Shown here one piece after another: positions 17,416 through 26,658 of a stretch of DNA of 64,000 bases (the first letter of the stretch is position 1; each line of letters begins with the position of its first letter). The translations under genes were made by a program, and so were the position numbers. This stretch comes from Sporosarcina ureae (lineage in GTDB: Bacteria > Bacillota > Bacilli > Bacillales_A > Planococcaceae): positions 1,162,501 to 1,226,500 of the forward strand of contig NZ_CP015207.1 of the NCBI RefSeq assembly GCF_002101375.1, written 5' to 3'. The notes beneath the pieces are model-generated. The model was not told where the DNA came from and searched no databases. It worked only from the letters and a program-made list of their open reading frames with translations.

Positions 17416-19320
17416 ATGACAACACTTGCAAAAGAACAACCTGAACAGACGATTGACTGGTCTGCACGTCTTGAACTGATCGCGGCTATATTATCTGGAA
17501 TTATCATTCTTGCTGCATGGATTTTAGGAAAAAACGGTACAGAATCCTTTTCTGTCACGCTGTATATCATAGCGTTTCTAATTGGTGGTTACGCTAAAGC
17601 CAAGGAAGGTATTGAAGAAACGATAAAAAATAAAGAACTGAACGTCGAGATGCTAATGATTTTCGCGGCCATCGGTTCAGGAATTATCGGATATTGGGCT
17701 GAAGGTGCAATTCTGATTTTCATCTTTGCAATTAGCGGTGCATTAGAGACTTATACACTTAATAAAAGCCATAATGAAATATCTTCTCTGATGGAGATGC
17801 AGCCTGAAGAAGCGTGGTTAATTCTTGAAGATGGCAGTGAGAAAAAAGTATCTACTGACTCCCTATCGATCGGCTCTGTTTTGCTCGTTAAACCAGGCGA
17901 ACGTATTCCGGTTGATGGTAAAGTATTAAGCGGAATTACTTCAATTGATATGTCAGCTATTAACGGAGAGTCTATTCCGGTGACAAAGCAGGAAAATGAT
18001 GAGTTATTTGCAGGAACGGTTAATATTAGCGGGGCGATTCGTATGACAATGACGAAACCTAGTTCCGAGACGTTATTCCAAAAGATTATAACGATGGTAC
18101 AAAACGCGCAAAGCGAAAAGTCTCCTTCACAACAATTTATCGAGCGCTTTGAAGGATCTTATGTGAAGATTGTGCTGGCAGCAGTTGTAATCATGATGTT
18201 CCTGCCTCACTTCTTATTCAACTGGGATTGGACTACAACGTTCTACCGTGCAATCGTCTTACTAGTCGTCGCTTCCCCTTGTGCGTTGATGGCTTCTATT
18301 ATGCCTGCTACATTAGCGGCTGTTTCCAATGGCGCTAGAAAAGGTGTGTTATTTAAAGGTGGAGTTCATTTAGAGCACTTAAGTACATTGCAAGCATTCG
18401 CTTTTGATAAAACAGGTACTTTGACTACGGGGAAACCGATTGTGATGGATTTCATCGTTCGGGAAGGTGCAGACATGGAAGAGACGCTTGCTTTATTTGC
18501 AGGTGCAGAATCACTATCCAATCACCCGTTGGCGAAAGCTATCATCAATTACGCGACAGAGCATGGTGTAGAACCCGAACGTAATCTTCATATTGAAGAC
18601 ATTCCTGGATTTGGTATTAAAGCAGAGACGAGTAATGGTGACATTCTAATCGGTAATCCGAAATTTGTCGGAGTAGAGTTAGTAGAGGAATTCCAAGATA
18701 ATGTGGCAGTGTCACTTGCAAATGAAGGTAAAACTGTCATTTTCATGAGAGATGAACAAGGAATTGTGGCGCTGGCTGCTTTACAGGATACCTTACGCAA
18801 AGAAGCAATTTCCGCAATTAAATCACTCCAATCTCTAGGAATTCGTACAGTGATGTTAACTGGCGACAATGAAAATACCGCTCATGCAATTGCAAATGAA
18901 GTAGGTGTCGATACGTACGTAGCAGAATGTCTACCCGAAGAGAAAGTCATTCAACTTAAGCATTTATTGAAAGAATATGGAACGGTTGGCATGGTAGGAG
19001 ACGGGATCAACGACGCTCCTGCATTAGCTACTGCAACTTCGGGCATCGCGATGGGTGAAGGTACAGATGTAGCATTGGAGACAGCTGATGTTGTCCTGAT
19101 GCAAAACGACTTGAATCGTTTATCGTATGCTATTAAGCTTTCAAGAAAAATGCAACGAATCGTTAAACAAAACGTATTCTTCTCGATAGCTGTGATATCG
19201 ATCCTCATAATCGCAAACTTCATGCAAGTAGTCGACTTGCCTCTCGGTGTCATTGGACATGAAGGAAGTACGATTTTGGTTATATTAAACGGTTTACGAA
19301 TGCTAAATAAAATAGATTAA
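17416..19320 (+). CDS. pfeT: P1B-type heavy-metal ATPase, probable Fe(II) exporter
   Basis: 634 residues with no N-terminal metal-binding domain. Eight-helix P1B topology; the actuator loop reads INGESIPV, the membrane metal motif is SPC (VVASPCALMAS), the phosphorylation site is DKTGTLT, the HP motif is SNHPLA and the hinge is GDGINDAPA. SPC plus the last-helix motif HEGSTILVILNGLRML marks the P1B-4 group (PfeT/ZosA, FrvA), which exports Fe(II) and possibly Co or Zn. The Fur-like and PerR-like boxes upstream support iron efflux under iron excess or peroxide stress. ATG after TTAGGAGGAG. Confidence 0.88.
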   Translation: MTTLAKEQPEQTIDWSARLELIAAILSGIIILAAWILGKNGTESFSVTLYIIAFLIGGYAKAKEGIEETIKNKELNVEMLMIFAAIGSGIIGYWAEGAILIFIFAISGALETYTLNKSHNEISSLMEMQPEEAWLILEDGSEKKVSTDSLSIGSVLLVKPGERIPVDGKVLSGITSIDMSAINGESIPVTKQENDELFAGTVNISGAIRMTMTKPSSETLFQKIITMVQNAQSEKSPSQQFIERFEGSYVKIVLAAVVIMMFLPHFLFNWDWTTTFYRAIVLLVVASPCALMASIMPATLAAVSNGARKGVLFKGGVHLEHLSTLQAFAFDKTGTLTTGKPIVMDFIVREGADMEETLALFAGAESLSNHPLAKAIINYATEHGVEPERNLHIEDIPGFGIKAETSNGDILIGNPKFVGVELVEEFQDNVAVSLANEGKTVIFMRDEQGIVALAALQDTLRKEAISAIKSLQSLGIRTVMLTGDNENTAHAIANEVGVDTYVAECLPEEKVIQLKHLLKEYGTVGMVGDGINDAPALATATSGIAMGEGTDVALETADVVLMQNDLNRLSYAIKLSRKMQRIVKQNVFFSIAVISILIIANFMQVVDLPLGVIGHEGSTILVILNGLRMLNKID

Positions 19321-19322
19321 AT

Positions 19323-19360
19323 AAAAAGTGAAGAAAAGGGAACCCTTTTCTTCACTTTTT
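19323..19360. terminator. bidirectional terminator pfeT/yihY
   Basis: 18-bp perfect stem AAAAAGTGAAGAAAAGGG / CCCTTTTCTTCACTTTTT (19323-19340 / 19343-19360) with A/T tracts serving both strands, between convergent genes. Confidence 0.9.
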
Positions 19361-19362
19361 AT

Positions 19363-20313
19363 TTATATAGTTTGTTCTTTACGTTCTTGACGGTTTTTTA
19401 CGACGGAGTTGATTGTACCTCCAAGTAACAAAATGATAGCTGATAGATATAACCACATGATTAATACGATAATACCAGCGATACTACCATACGTATTCGC
19501 ATAGCTTCCAAAATTGCTAATATAGAACGAGAATCCTAGTGACGTAATAATCCATCCTATTGTTGCAAAAATAGCACCTGGAAGTACTCCTTTAAAATGC
19601 AACTTTACACTTGGAACTAGCCAATATAATAAAGAGAATACTGCAAAGATCAGGAATGGTGGAATGAGGAATCGTATCAAATTCCATACGGTCAAGAACG
19701 TCTCTTCCAATCCTAAGAATGTGAAGATCAAATTCCCAATTGGTTGACCAAATATCGGTAGCACTAGCGCGATGATTACAGTCATAACTAACATAATAGT
19801 AAACGCAATTGACAATCCTTTTGAAACGAAAAAGTTTCGATCATCTTCAACTTCATATGCTTCATTCAAACCTTTCGTTACTGCACTCATACCTTTAGAC
19901 GCGGACCAGATTGTAGCCAGAATACCGACTGATAGTAATCCCCCACTTTTATTATCCAGTACTTCAGAAAGTGTTCCTTCAATTAGAGAAGCTGTACTTT
20001 CCGGCGCATACTCGCGGATAAATAAAAAGATTTGGCTTTGGTCTAACTGCAAGTAAGGCAGTAATGTAAAAAGAAAGATTAGTAGAGGAAATAATGACAA
20101 TAGGAAAAAGAAGGCTAACTGCGAACCAGTTGCTGAAATATCCAATTCTTTCACTCGGATAATCAATTGTTTGAAAAATCCGCTCGTAGTTGTCGGATCG
20201 AAATCCTCTTCTTCTCCGTCTTTTATATCTTTGATAAATTCTTTTACTTTTTCAGTTTGAGACCCACCTTGGTTTTCAGCATCTGAAGAAGGGGCACTTT
20301 TTTGTCTATTCAA
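19363..20313 (-). CDS. YihY/virulence factor BrkB family membrane protein
   Basis: 316 residues. A hydrophilic N-terminal tail of ~60 residues is followed by six hydrophobic segments typical of the YihY/BrkB family, with the conserved YxxFFLLSLFPLLIFL-like first helix and LLYWLVPSVKLHFKGVLPG. The family was once called ribonuclease BN in error; the real function is unknown. The start is TTG at 20313 behind AAAGGGGGAC; no nearby ATG is in frame. Probably in the same operon as the ytxH-like gene, with a 35-nt gap. Confidence 0.85.
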   Translation of the reverse strand: MNRQKSAPSSDAENQGGSQTEKVKEFIKDIKDGEEEDFDPTTTSGFFKQLIIRVKELDISATGSQLAFFFLLSLFPLLIFLFTLLPYLQLDQSQIFLFIREYAPESTASLIEGTLSEVLDNKSGGLLSVGILATIWSASKGMSAVTKGLNEAYEVEDDRNFFVSKGLSIAFTIMLVMTVIIALVLPIFGQPIGNLIFTFLGLEETFLTVWNLIRFLIPPFLIFAVFSLLYWLVPSVKLHFKGVLPGAIFATIGWIITSLGFSFYISNFGSYANTYGSIAGIIVLIMWLYLSAIILLLGGTINSVVKNRQERKEQTI

Positions 20314-20348
20314 CTGATGTGTCCCCCTTTCATTTACTGATTCTACCG

Positions 20349-20786
20349 TTATTTTTTCTCTAGTGGTATCATGTTTTTTTTTTGGATCATCGGAGGCAAC
20401 GATGCATCTTCCGTTGAGACAGAAGATGCGGCTGTGGAATCATCCACGATGATTTGCTCATACTCTGATTTGGAATCAGAGATTGCTTCTTTTGTATCCG
20501 CAAACATTTCTTTTACTTGTGGAGTCAACGTCTTAATTTCATCGACCTGTGATTTGATGTAATTTACATCACCTTTCACTTGATCAACAAGAGTTTGAAC
20601 TTTTTCTTTTTTCTGTTGGAACTCATTTTTTACAATATCCGGATTTTCTTTGTAATATAATACTTTTTCATAAGATGATCTTGCTGTAGTGATCGTGTGC
20701 TGTCTAGTTGCCCGATCCAGCATACTCGCGGCTGCTCCAAGTAGTGCCCCGCCTAATACATATCTTCCAAATTTACTAGAACTCAT
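20349..20786 (-). CDS. YtxH domain-containing protein
   Basis: 145 residues. The N-terminal glycine/alanine-rich hydrophobic stretch YVLGGALLGAAASML (about 8-22) acts as a membrane anchor, and the rest is an acidic/basic coiled-coil-like helix (about 45-115). YtxH-family proteins are associated with the sigma-B general stress regulon of Bacillus. The sigma-B-like promoter upstream supports stress control. ATG after AAGGAGGCG. Likely cotranscribed with yihY. Confidence 0.8.
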   Translation of the reverse strand: MSSSKFGRYVLGGALLGAAASMLDRATRQHTITTARSSYEKVLYYKENPDIVKNEFQQKKEKVQTLVDQVKGDVNYIKSQVDEIKTLTPQVKEMFADTKEAISDSKSEYEQIIVDDSTAASSVSTEDASLPPMIQKKNMIPLEKK

Positions 20787-20827
20787 ACAACTTCGCCTCC
20801 TTATACACGTTTACGTTTCACTTCATT

Positions 20828-20852
20828 ATACCCCTATTGCAACTTACCAAAC
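20828..20852 (-). promoter_or_regulatory. sigma-B-like promoter of the ytxH gene
   Basis: On the minus strand GTTTGG (20847-20852), 13 bp, GGGTAT (20828-20833), against the sigma-B consensus GTTTAA-N12-15-GGGTAT. The -10 is perfect and the -35 has four of six. TATAAT overlaps the -10, so sigma-A use is also possible. Confidence 0.5.
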
Positions 20853-21008
20853 AATCTTTGTAAAAGTTTATTCAAAAAAGGCTTGACGAATCGTTCTATT
20901 TTTTAGATTATTAACAATAACATGTTAATAACAGAATTCACTGAAAGGAGTTGGTTCTCGTAATCTTGGGAACGGATACAAACATCACAGAGAAATTGGG
21001 GGGATGAA

Positions 21009-22364
21009 ATGGAGAAGATCGAGAATTTCTTGACAACTGCGTCCGATTTAATATGGGGACCGCCGTTGCTCATCTTATTAATTGGTACCGGAATTTATTT
21101 AACATTACGTTTAACATTCATTCAATTAAGATTACTGCCCTATTCACTGAAGCAAGTTTTTTCACGGAAGCATGATAAAAAAGCAGATGGAGACATTTCA
21201 CAGTTTCAGGCTCTCATGACCGCGATGGCCGCGACTGTGGGTGTCGGTAATATCGTCGGAGTTGCATCTGCTGTTGTTGCAGGTGGGCCAGGTGCGATTT
21301 TCTGGATGTGGCTGGCTGGATTCTTCGGTATGGCAACAAAATACAGTGAGGCCATCTTGGCTGTTAAGTACCGTGTCAAAGATTCAAACGGTTTAATGGC
21401 TGGTGGACCGATGTACTATCTTGAACATGGTCTGAAGCAAAAATGGCTAGGCGTACTATTTGCGTTATTCGGCGCACTGGCTGCGTTCGGAATCGGTAAC
21501 GGAACACAAGCTAAAGCTGTAGCAGACGTAATGAAAAGCACATTTGAAGTGCCCCATTATATTACAGGAATTGCATTGGTATTATTCGGTGCACTTGTAA
21601 TTCTAGGTGGTATCAAATCAATCGGCCGAGTAACTGCTTTTTTCGTACCGATTATGGCATTATTCTATTTCTTTGCTGGTGCAATCGTTATGGTATTGAA
21701 CATTGAACAAGTTCCAGCAGCATTCGGTTTGATTTTCACAGATGCATTCACAGGCCAGGCTGTTGCCGGTGGGGCAATCGGTACAGTAATACGATTCGGT
21801 GTCGCACGCGGTCTCTTCTCTAACGAAGCAGGTCTCGGTTCAGCTCCAATTGCAGCTGCTGCTGCACGTACAGATATGCCTGGACGTCAGGCACTCGTTT
21901 CGATGACGCAAGTATTATTCGATACGTTAATCATCTGTTCGATTACGGGTGTCACAATTGTTATGAGTAATAAGTGGCAAGATAAATCAATTGATGCTGG
22001 TTCTTTGACAGCAGAAGCGTTTGGCTCTTTCCTTGGTGGTATTGGGCCGATTTTAGTATCAATTGGACTTGTGTTCTTTGCTACATCCACCATTTTAGGT
22101 TGGAGTTATTATGGAGAAAAATGTTTCCAATATCTCTTCCCTAACCGCGCTGCTGTTCTTGCCTATCGAATAATATTCGTAGCATTCATTTTTGTAGGCG
22201 CGACTGCATCACTTGACCTGGTATGGATTTTAGCGGATGTACTGAATGGCTTAATGGCGATTCCAAACTTAATTGGATTGCTCGGTTTGTCCGGTGTTGT
22301 CATTATGGAGACAAGACGTTTTAAGAAGAGAATTGACGAAGAACGTGAAGAAGCTCGCAAATAA
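21009..22364 (+). CDS. sodium:alanine symporter family protein (AGCS)
   Basis: 451 residues, about ten membrane segments. It carries the AGCS signatures ATVGVGNIVGVASAVVAGGPGAIFWMW (quoted here only to identify the region around residues 77-103 in part: GVGNIVGVA, GGPGAIFWMW), FGMATKYSEA, GGPMYYLE and FSNEAGLGSAP. It imports a small neutral amino acid such as alanine, glycine or glutamine with Na+. ATG behind GGGGGGATGAA. Followed by the DUF1128 gene after ~75 nt. Confidence 0.88.
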   Translation: MEKIENFLTTASDLIWGPPLLILLIGTGIYLTLRLTFIQLRLLPYSLKQVFSRKHDKKADGDISQFQALMTAMAATVGVGNIVGVASAVVAGGPGAIFWMWLAGFFGMATKYSEAILAVKYRVKDSNGLMAGGPMYYLEHGLKQKWLGVLFALFGALAAFGIGNGTQAKAVADVMKSTFEVPHYITGIALVLFGALVILGGIKSIGRVTAFFVPIMALFYFFAGAIVMVLNIEQVPAAFGLIFTDAFTGQAVAGGAIGTVIRFGVARGLFSNEAGLGSAPIAAAAARTDMPGRQALVSMTQVLFDTLIICSITGVTIVMSNKWQDKSIDAGSLTAEAFGSFLGGIGPILVSIGLVFFATSTILGWSYYGEKCFQYLFPNRAAVLAYRIIFVAFIFVGATASLDLVWILADVLNGLMAIPNLIGLLGLSGVVIMETRRFKKRIDEEREEARK

Positions 22365-22438
22365 CACTTCGTAGTTCAGTTGACAGCTTACTACTTTCAT
22401 GAAATGATAGTTTTCATTAGAGGAAAGGCGGTACGCAT

Positions 22439-22660
22439 ATGGATTTGTCTACAAAATCACCTGAGAATGTCTCATACATGATTGAAAAGATTAAAGAAAA
22501 ACTACGCATGGTAAATGTCGATGCGATGAAACCCGAAAACTTCAGTACAGAACAGTATGATGATTTGTACTATATGTACGAAATGGTCATGAAACGTGAA
22601 AACATTACGCCAAATGAAATGCAAGCAATTGCCTCAGAACTCGGTTCTATGCGCAAATAA
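22439..22660 (+). CDS. yfkK: DUF1128 family protein YfkK
   Basis: 73 residues, soluble and helical. [30 protein letters not shown] and [11 protein letters not shown] match YfkK of B. subtilis in order and spacing. The function is unknown. ATG after GAGGAAAGGCGG. It ends at a strong terminator shared with motB. Confidence 0.85.
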   Translation: MDLSTKSPENVSYMIEKIKEKLRMVNVDAMKPENFSTEQYDDLYYMYEMVMKRENITPNEMQAIASELGSMRK

Positions 22661-22690
22661 AAAAGCGACTCCACTTGGAGTCGCTTTTTT
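22659..22690. terminator. bidirectional terminator yfkK/motB
   Basis: 14-bp perfect stem AAAAAAGCGACTCC / GGAGTCGCTTTTTT (22659-22672 / 22677-22690) between convergent genes, with A and T tracts at its ends. Confidence 0.9.
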
Positions 22691-23456
22691 ATTGCGCTGT
22701 GACGGGTGTACCATCTTTTAATACAAGTGGCTGAATGAGCACTTCCACTCTACGGTTTTTGCTGCGATTTTCTACCGTATCATTTGGAACAATTGGCTTA
22801 TATTCTCCGTATCCTTTCGCGCTAAATAGATTCGGATCAACTTCATTGTCTTGGACGATGATTTTCAAAAACTCAACAGCCCGCATAACACTTAATTCCC
22901 AGTTGGATGAATATTGAGCGTTATTGATGGGAATGTCGTCTGTATGACCCGTGATGACCACCTGACGTGGTCTATCAAGTGTCAGCAGTCGAGAAATATC
23001 ATTAGCCAACCTTTTATACTCAGGATTGATTGTTGACTTCCCTGATTTAAACAGCACGCTGTCACGAATCGTGAGCAATAAGCCTTCATTCGTCATTTTA
23101 GTATCAAACTGATTCTCTAGTTCATTCACGGCAATATACTCGTCCAAATCATCTTGCGTTTCTCCCAAAGATTGCTGATCTTCCATATAGGAGGAGTTTT
23201 CATCTAACTCCCCTACCGAGTCGTCTGGAACAGGGGTAGTGGTCGGCGCACTCTCATTCATGATTCCACTACCACTTTCAAATATTTCACTGAATACTTT
23301 AGAGACTTCTGCAAATCTTCCCTCATCTACCGAACTCGTAGCAAATAGCACGATGAATAATGCTAGTAATAATGTCAATAGATCAGAGTAAGGTAATAGC
23401 CAAGATTCGTTAATATGTTCTATTTCGCGCTTCTTTTTCTTACGCTTCTTCGCCAA
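22689..23456 (-). CDS. motB: flagellar stator protein MotB
   Basis: 255 residues. A basic N-terminus AKKRKKKKREI, the plug/membrane helix SWLLPYSDLLTLLLALFIVL with the ion-binding Asp (about 24), a linker (about 60-135), and an OmpA-like peptidoglycan-binding domain with ITGHTDDIPI and NWELSVMRA (about 135-245). The Val in the helix fits a proton-driven MotB rather than MotS, which is an inference. I choose TTG at 23456, behind GAAGGAG, overlapping the motA stop by 17 nt; a longer ATG frame (23480) adds eight residues. Confidence 0.92.
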   Translation of the reverse strand: MAKKRKKKKREIEHINESWLLPYSDLLTLLLALFIVLFATSSVDEGRFAEVSKVFSEIFESGSGIMNESAPTTTPVPDDSVGELDENSSYMEDQQSLGETQDDLDEYIAVNELENQFDTKMTNEGLLLTIRDSVLFKSGKSTINPEYKRLANDISRLLTLDRPRQVVITGHTDDIPINNAQYSSNWELSVMRAVEFLKIIVQDNEVDPNLFSAKGYGEYKPIVPNDTVENRSKNRRVEVLIQPLVLKDGTPVTAQ

Positions 23457-24249
23457 CTTTACCAGCTCCTTCGCCACCATCCATAGCTAGCTTTTTCCGG
23501 TCCTCTACAGATAGATAAGATGCCAATTTCTGTTCGATGACACGCGGCGCTTCCCCTTCCAATACGGAAAGAATTCCTTCAATTACCATTGTCCTCTGGC
23601 GGACTTCTTCTTTTGACTTGCGCACCAGTTTATTAGAGAACGGATGCCATAAAACATATCCTGTAAAAATCCCAAGCAATGTCGCAATAAATGCAGCAGA
23701 AATCGCATGTCCTAACGCATCGATATTGTTCATATCTTTTAGTGCGGCAATCAATCCCACAACAGCTCCGAGAACCCCTAGTGTAGGGGCATATGTACCG
23801 GCTTGAGAGAAAATGAGTGCACCAACTGAGTGACGTTCCTCCATCGCCTCAACTTCTTCACTTAATACATCCCGAATATAATCGGCATTCTGACCGTCAA
23901 TGGCCAAACTCAAGCCATTTTTCAAAAACGGATCATCAATTTCATCTGTTTTTGCTTCCAAGGCAAGTAATCCTTCTCTACGCGCAATATCAGCCCAAGA
24001 AGAAAATAGACGAATTAATTCTGCATCTGACGCAAGCTTTTGCTGAGTAAAAATAATTTTAAATAATTTAGGTACCTTCTTTAATTCATTTAGCGGAAAT
24101 GCGATGACAACAGCACCAATCGTTCCTGCAATGATGATTAGGATAGCGGCCGGGTTAAGTAACGCATCGGGCGTTACCCCTTTGAGCGTCATCCCAATAA
24201 GGAGAGCTGCAAATCCTAACACTAAACCTACAATTGTGGATAAATCCAT
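23440..24249 (-). CDS. motA: flagellar stator protein MotA
   Basis: 269 residues with four membrane segments (about 2-20, 29-49, 150-172 and 182-205) and the large cytosolic loop that contacts FliG. It includes ARREGLLALE, the conserved Pro in AGTYAPTLGVLGAVVG and GIFTGYVLWHP. With MotB it forms the ion-conducting stator that drives flagellar rotation. ATG 24249 is preceded by TTGGAGG at 8 nt; an ATG five codons upstream has no Shine-Dalgarno. First gene of motAB. Confidence 0.93.
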   Translation of the reverse strand: MDLSTIVGLVLGFAALLIGMTLKGVTPDALLNPAAILIIIAGTIGAVVIAFPLNELKKVPKLFKIIFTQQKLASDAELIRLFSSWADIARREGLLALEAKTDEIDDPFLKNGLSLAIDGQNADYIRDVLSEEVEAMEERHSVGALIFSQAGTYAPTLGVLGAVVGLIAALKDMNNIDALGHAISAAFIATLLGIFTGYVLWHPFSNKLVRKSKEEVRQRTMVIEGILSVLEGEAPRVIEQKLASYLSVEDRKKLAMDGGEGAGKVGEEA

Positions 24250-24283
24250 ATATAAAGCCTCCAAATACTACATTCTTCTTATT

Positions 24284-24310
24284 ATTTCGGTTATTTTATG
24301 ACGTTGTTTA
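24284..24310 (-). promoter_or_regulatory. sigma-D-like promoter of motAB
   Basis: On the minus strand TAAA (24307-24310), 15 bp, ACCGAAAT (24284-24291), compared with the sigma-D consensus TAAA-N15-GCCGATAT (six of eight in the -10). It lies about 35 bp upstream of the motA start, where a motility-sigma promoter is expected. Confidence 0.5.
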
Positions 24311-24432
24311 GGGAAAACCGTCGACTATTGTTTAGGGAGTTAAGAGTATTTCATCCTATCTCGATTGCTTTATCGTTGCGAACTGTGATCTTCACTTGTT
24401 AGAATTATCACAATACGTAAAAAGGAGATGTC

Positions 24433-25668
24433 ATGATGAATCAATTTCAAGACCAACTTTCCAATTATGCCGACTTAGCCGTAAAGGTAGGTGTAAATAT
24501 TCAACAAGATCAATATCTGTTCATCAGCGCTTCTACTGAAATTACTTCATTTGTTCGATTGATCGTTGAAAAAGCTTATGAAGCAGGAGCACGACAAGTA
24601 TTCGTAGACTGGGTCGACGATATCGTCACACGTCTGCGTTATGAAAAAGCACCAGCGGATTCGTTTTCTGAGTTCCCTGCGTGGAAACAAATGGAACGTG
24701 AACAGCTAGCTGAAAAAGGCGCTGCTTTCATGTCCATCGTATCGCAAGACCCAGACTTATTAAACGGCATTGAATCTAGCAGAATACGCGATAATCAGAA
24801 AGCCTCCAGCACTGCTCTTAGCCAGTTCCGTCAAGCTATGCAGGCAGATAAATTTAGCTGGACAGTAATCGCTGCACCTTCGACTGCATGGGCAGCTAAA
24901 GTTTTTCCTGAATTACCTACGGAAGAACAAGTACCTGCTCTATGGAATGCTATTTTACGTGCTGTAAGAGCTGATCAGCCAGATCCAGTGCAAGCATGGA
25001 ATAAGCACAATGAAAATTTGCATGAAAAAGTAGATTATTTGAATGGTAAACATTACCGTAAACTTCATTATACAGCTCCAGGCACCGACTTAACAATAGA
25101 ATTACCGGAAAAGCACTTATGGTGTGGAGCTGGTAGTGTCAATCAAGCTGGGCATGAGTTCATGGCGAATATGCCAACCGAAGAAGTCTTTACAGCACCG
25201 TTAAAAACTGGAGTGAATGGCTCTGTTACCAGCACTAAACCACTTAGCTATGCGGGAACAATCATTGAGGGCTTCACGATTCAATTTAAAGACGGCAAAA
25301 TCACAAACGTTTCAGCTGATCAAGGTGAAGAAATCCTGAAACAACTGGTCGATACCGACGAAGGCTCCCAATTCCTTGGTGAAGTAGCACTGGTACCGCA
25401 TGACTCACCTATTTCCAATTCAAATGTTTTATTCTACAATACTTTATTTGATGAAAATGCCTCAAATCACTTGGCAATCGGGAGTGCTTACGCATTTTGT
25501 CTAGATGGTGGAAAAGAAATGGATTCCGAACAACTACAAGCTAATGGATTAAACCAAAGCTTGACACACGTCGATTTCATGATTGGATCTGAAAAGATGG
25601 ATATTGATGGAATACTTGAAGATGGAACAGTAGAGCCTGTCTTCCGTAATGGCAATTGGGCATTCTAA
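24433..25668 (+). CDS. ampS: M29 family aminopeptidase AmpS
   Basis: 411 residues, the usual length of the thermophilic metalloaminopeptidase T family. Metal ligands of the C-terminal domain lie in the segments AGTIIEGFTIQF, LGEVALVPHDSP, NASNHLAIGSAYAF and THVDFMIGS. It removes N-terminal residues from peptides in the cytosol using two metal ions. Two adjacent ATG codons follow AAAGGAGATGTC; the first is used. Single gene. Confidence 0.9.
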   Translation: MMNQFQDQLSNYADLAVKVGVNIQQDQYLFISASTEITSFVRLIVEKAYEAGARQVFVDWVDDIVTRLRYEKAPADSFSEFPAWKQMEREQLAEKGAAFMSIVSQDPDLLNGIESSRIRDNQKASSTALSQFRQAMQADKFSWTVIAAPSTAWAAKVFPELPTEEQVPALWNAILRAVRADQPDPVQAWNKHNENLHEKVDYLNGKHYRKLHYTAPGTDLTIELPEKHLWCGAGSVNQAGHEFMANMPTEEVFTAPLKTGVNGSVTSTKPLSYAGTIIEGFTIQFKDGKITNVSADQGEEILKQLVDTDEGSQFLGEVALVPHDSPISNSNVLFYNTLFDENASNHLAIGSAYAFCLDGGKEMDSEQLQANGLNQSLTHVDFMIGSEKMDIDGILEDGTVEPVFRNGNWAF

Positions 25669-25775
25669 AATCCGTCACTTTTCATTCGAAGTTTACAATA
25701 GCTCTTAATATTTTCTTGAAAATCGTGTATAATGGATAAGAGATCATAATACATTTCAGAAAGAGGGGCTTTCAA

Positions 25776-25916
25776 ATGGCTTTAATGTATACAACAGTTA
25801 TCGGTTACATGGTTGTTCTTGGACTTGCATCCTTGTTTACGATGCACTTCTTATCTGGATCAATGGATTCAAACGACTCCATTACTATTGATCCGAAACC
25901 AGAAGGCAGAAACTAA
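25776..25916 (+). CDS. hypothetical single-pass membrane protein, 46 aa
   Basis: 46 residues: MALMYTTVIGYMV leads into one hydrophobic helix to about residue 28, followed by an acidic tail ending KPEGRN. It has ATG with AAGAGGGG nine bases upstream, TATAAT about 45 bp before, and a terminator hairpin after it (25959-25983), so it looks like a complete transcription unit. I do not recognise the family. Possible roles, such as a stress peptide or an accessory membrane subunit, cannot be separated. Confidence 0.65.
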   Translation: MALMYTTVIGYMVVLGLASLFTMHFLSGSMDSNDSITIDPKPEGRN

Positions 25917-25958
25917 TTTGCTTCTATTCCAGTCTCAATGGATATGGATTACATGATT

Positions 25959-25990
25959 AGAGTTGCCTGACAAAGGCAACTCTTTTCTTT
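25959..25990 (+). terminator. terminator after the 46-aa gene
   Basis: 9-bp stem AGAGTTGCC / GGCAACTCT (25959-25967 / 25975-25983) followed by TTTCTTTT. It lies upstream of the carbonic anhydrase ribosome binding site and may also act as an attenuator for it. Confidence 0.7.
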
Positions 25991-26025
25991 TACATACTAT
26001 AAACAGTGCGAAGGAGATTATAACC

Positions 26026-26604
26026 ATGACATCATTATCCGAAATTATGATTTATAACAAATCGTTCGTTGAAGAAAAAAAGTACGAAGAGTTTTCCACT
26101 ACGAAATTTCCGAATAAACGGATTGTCATCCTCACGTGTATGGATACAAGATTAATCGAGCTTCTTCCTAAAGCAATGAATTTAAAAAATGGCGATGCTA
26201 AAATCATTAAAAGTGCTGGCGCTATTATCACATCTCCTTTTGGCGGTTTGATGCGAAGTATATTAGTTGCCGTTTATGAATTACAAGCAGATGAAATATA
26301 CGTGATCGGGCATCATGATTGCGGCATGAGCTCGATCAACACGGATCACATTATAGGAAACATGATTGAGCGCGGTGTTGATCCGAACATGTTCAAAACA
26401 TTGAAGTATTCCGGTATCGATATGGAAAAATGGTTGCACGGTTTCAGCGATGTGACAGAGAGCGTGAAAAAGAGTGTGGACGCGATCCGCAACCACCCTC
26501 TCATCCCAACCGACGTAAATGTTCATGGTCTTGTAATCGACCCTGCTAACGGCAAGCTGGACATTATTGAAGATGGTTACAATGCACAAGAGTTATCTCA
26601 GTAA
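26026..26604 (+). CDS. ytiB: beta-class carbonic anhydrase (YtiB-type)
   Basis: 192 residues. Zinc-site motifs: Cys and the Asp-Arg dyad in LTCMDTRL (about 38-45), then His and Cys in GHHDCGM (about 97-103). It hydrates CO2 to bicarbonate in the cytosol. I use ATG 26026 behind AAGGAG at nine bases; a longer frame starts in the upstream terminator. It is a single gene with its own terminator. Confidence 0.9.
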   Translation: MTSLSEIMIYNKSFVEEKKYEEFSTTKFPNKRIVILTCMDTRLIELLPKAMNLKNGDAKIIKSAGAIITSPFGGLMRSILVAVYELQADEIYVIGHHDCGMSSINTDHIIGNMIERGVDPNMFKTLKYSGIDMEKWLHGFSDVTESVKKSVDAIRNHPLIPTDVNVHGLVIDPANGKLDIIEDGYNAQELSQ

Positions 26605-26615
26605 AATAATTAGAT

Positions 26616-26650
26616 AAAAAACCGGCCTCTTTGTTATGAGGCCGGTTTTT
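26616..26650 (+). terminator. carbonic anhydrase terminator
   Basis: 13-bp stem AAAAACCGGCCTC / GAGGCCGGTTTTT with T5 tail, just before the tandem array. Confidence 0.9.
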
Positions 26651-26658
26651 GTGTTTTT

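Noticed and set aside
26281-26589. Antisense frames inside genes such as the carbonic anhydrase, cysJ and efeU
   Set aside because: They lie opposite well-supported genes, lack ribosome binding sites and show no protein family pattern.
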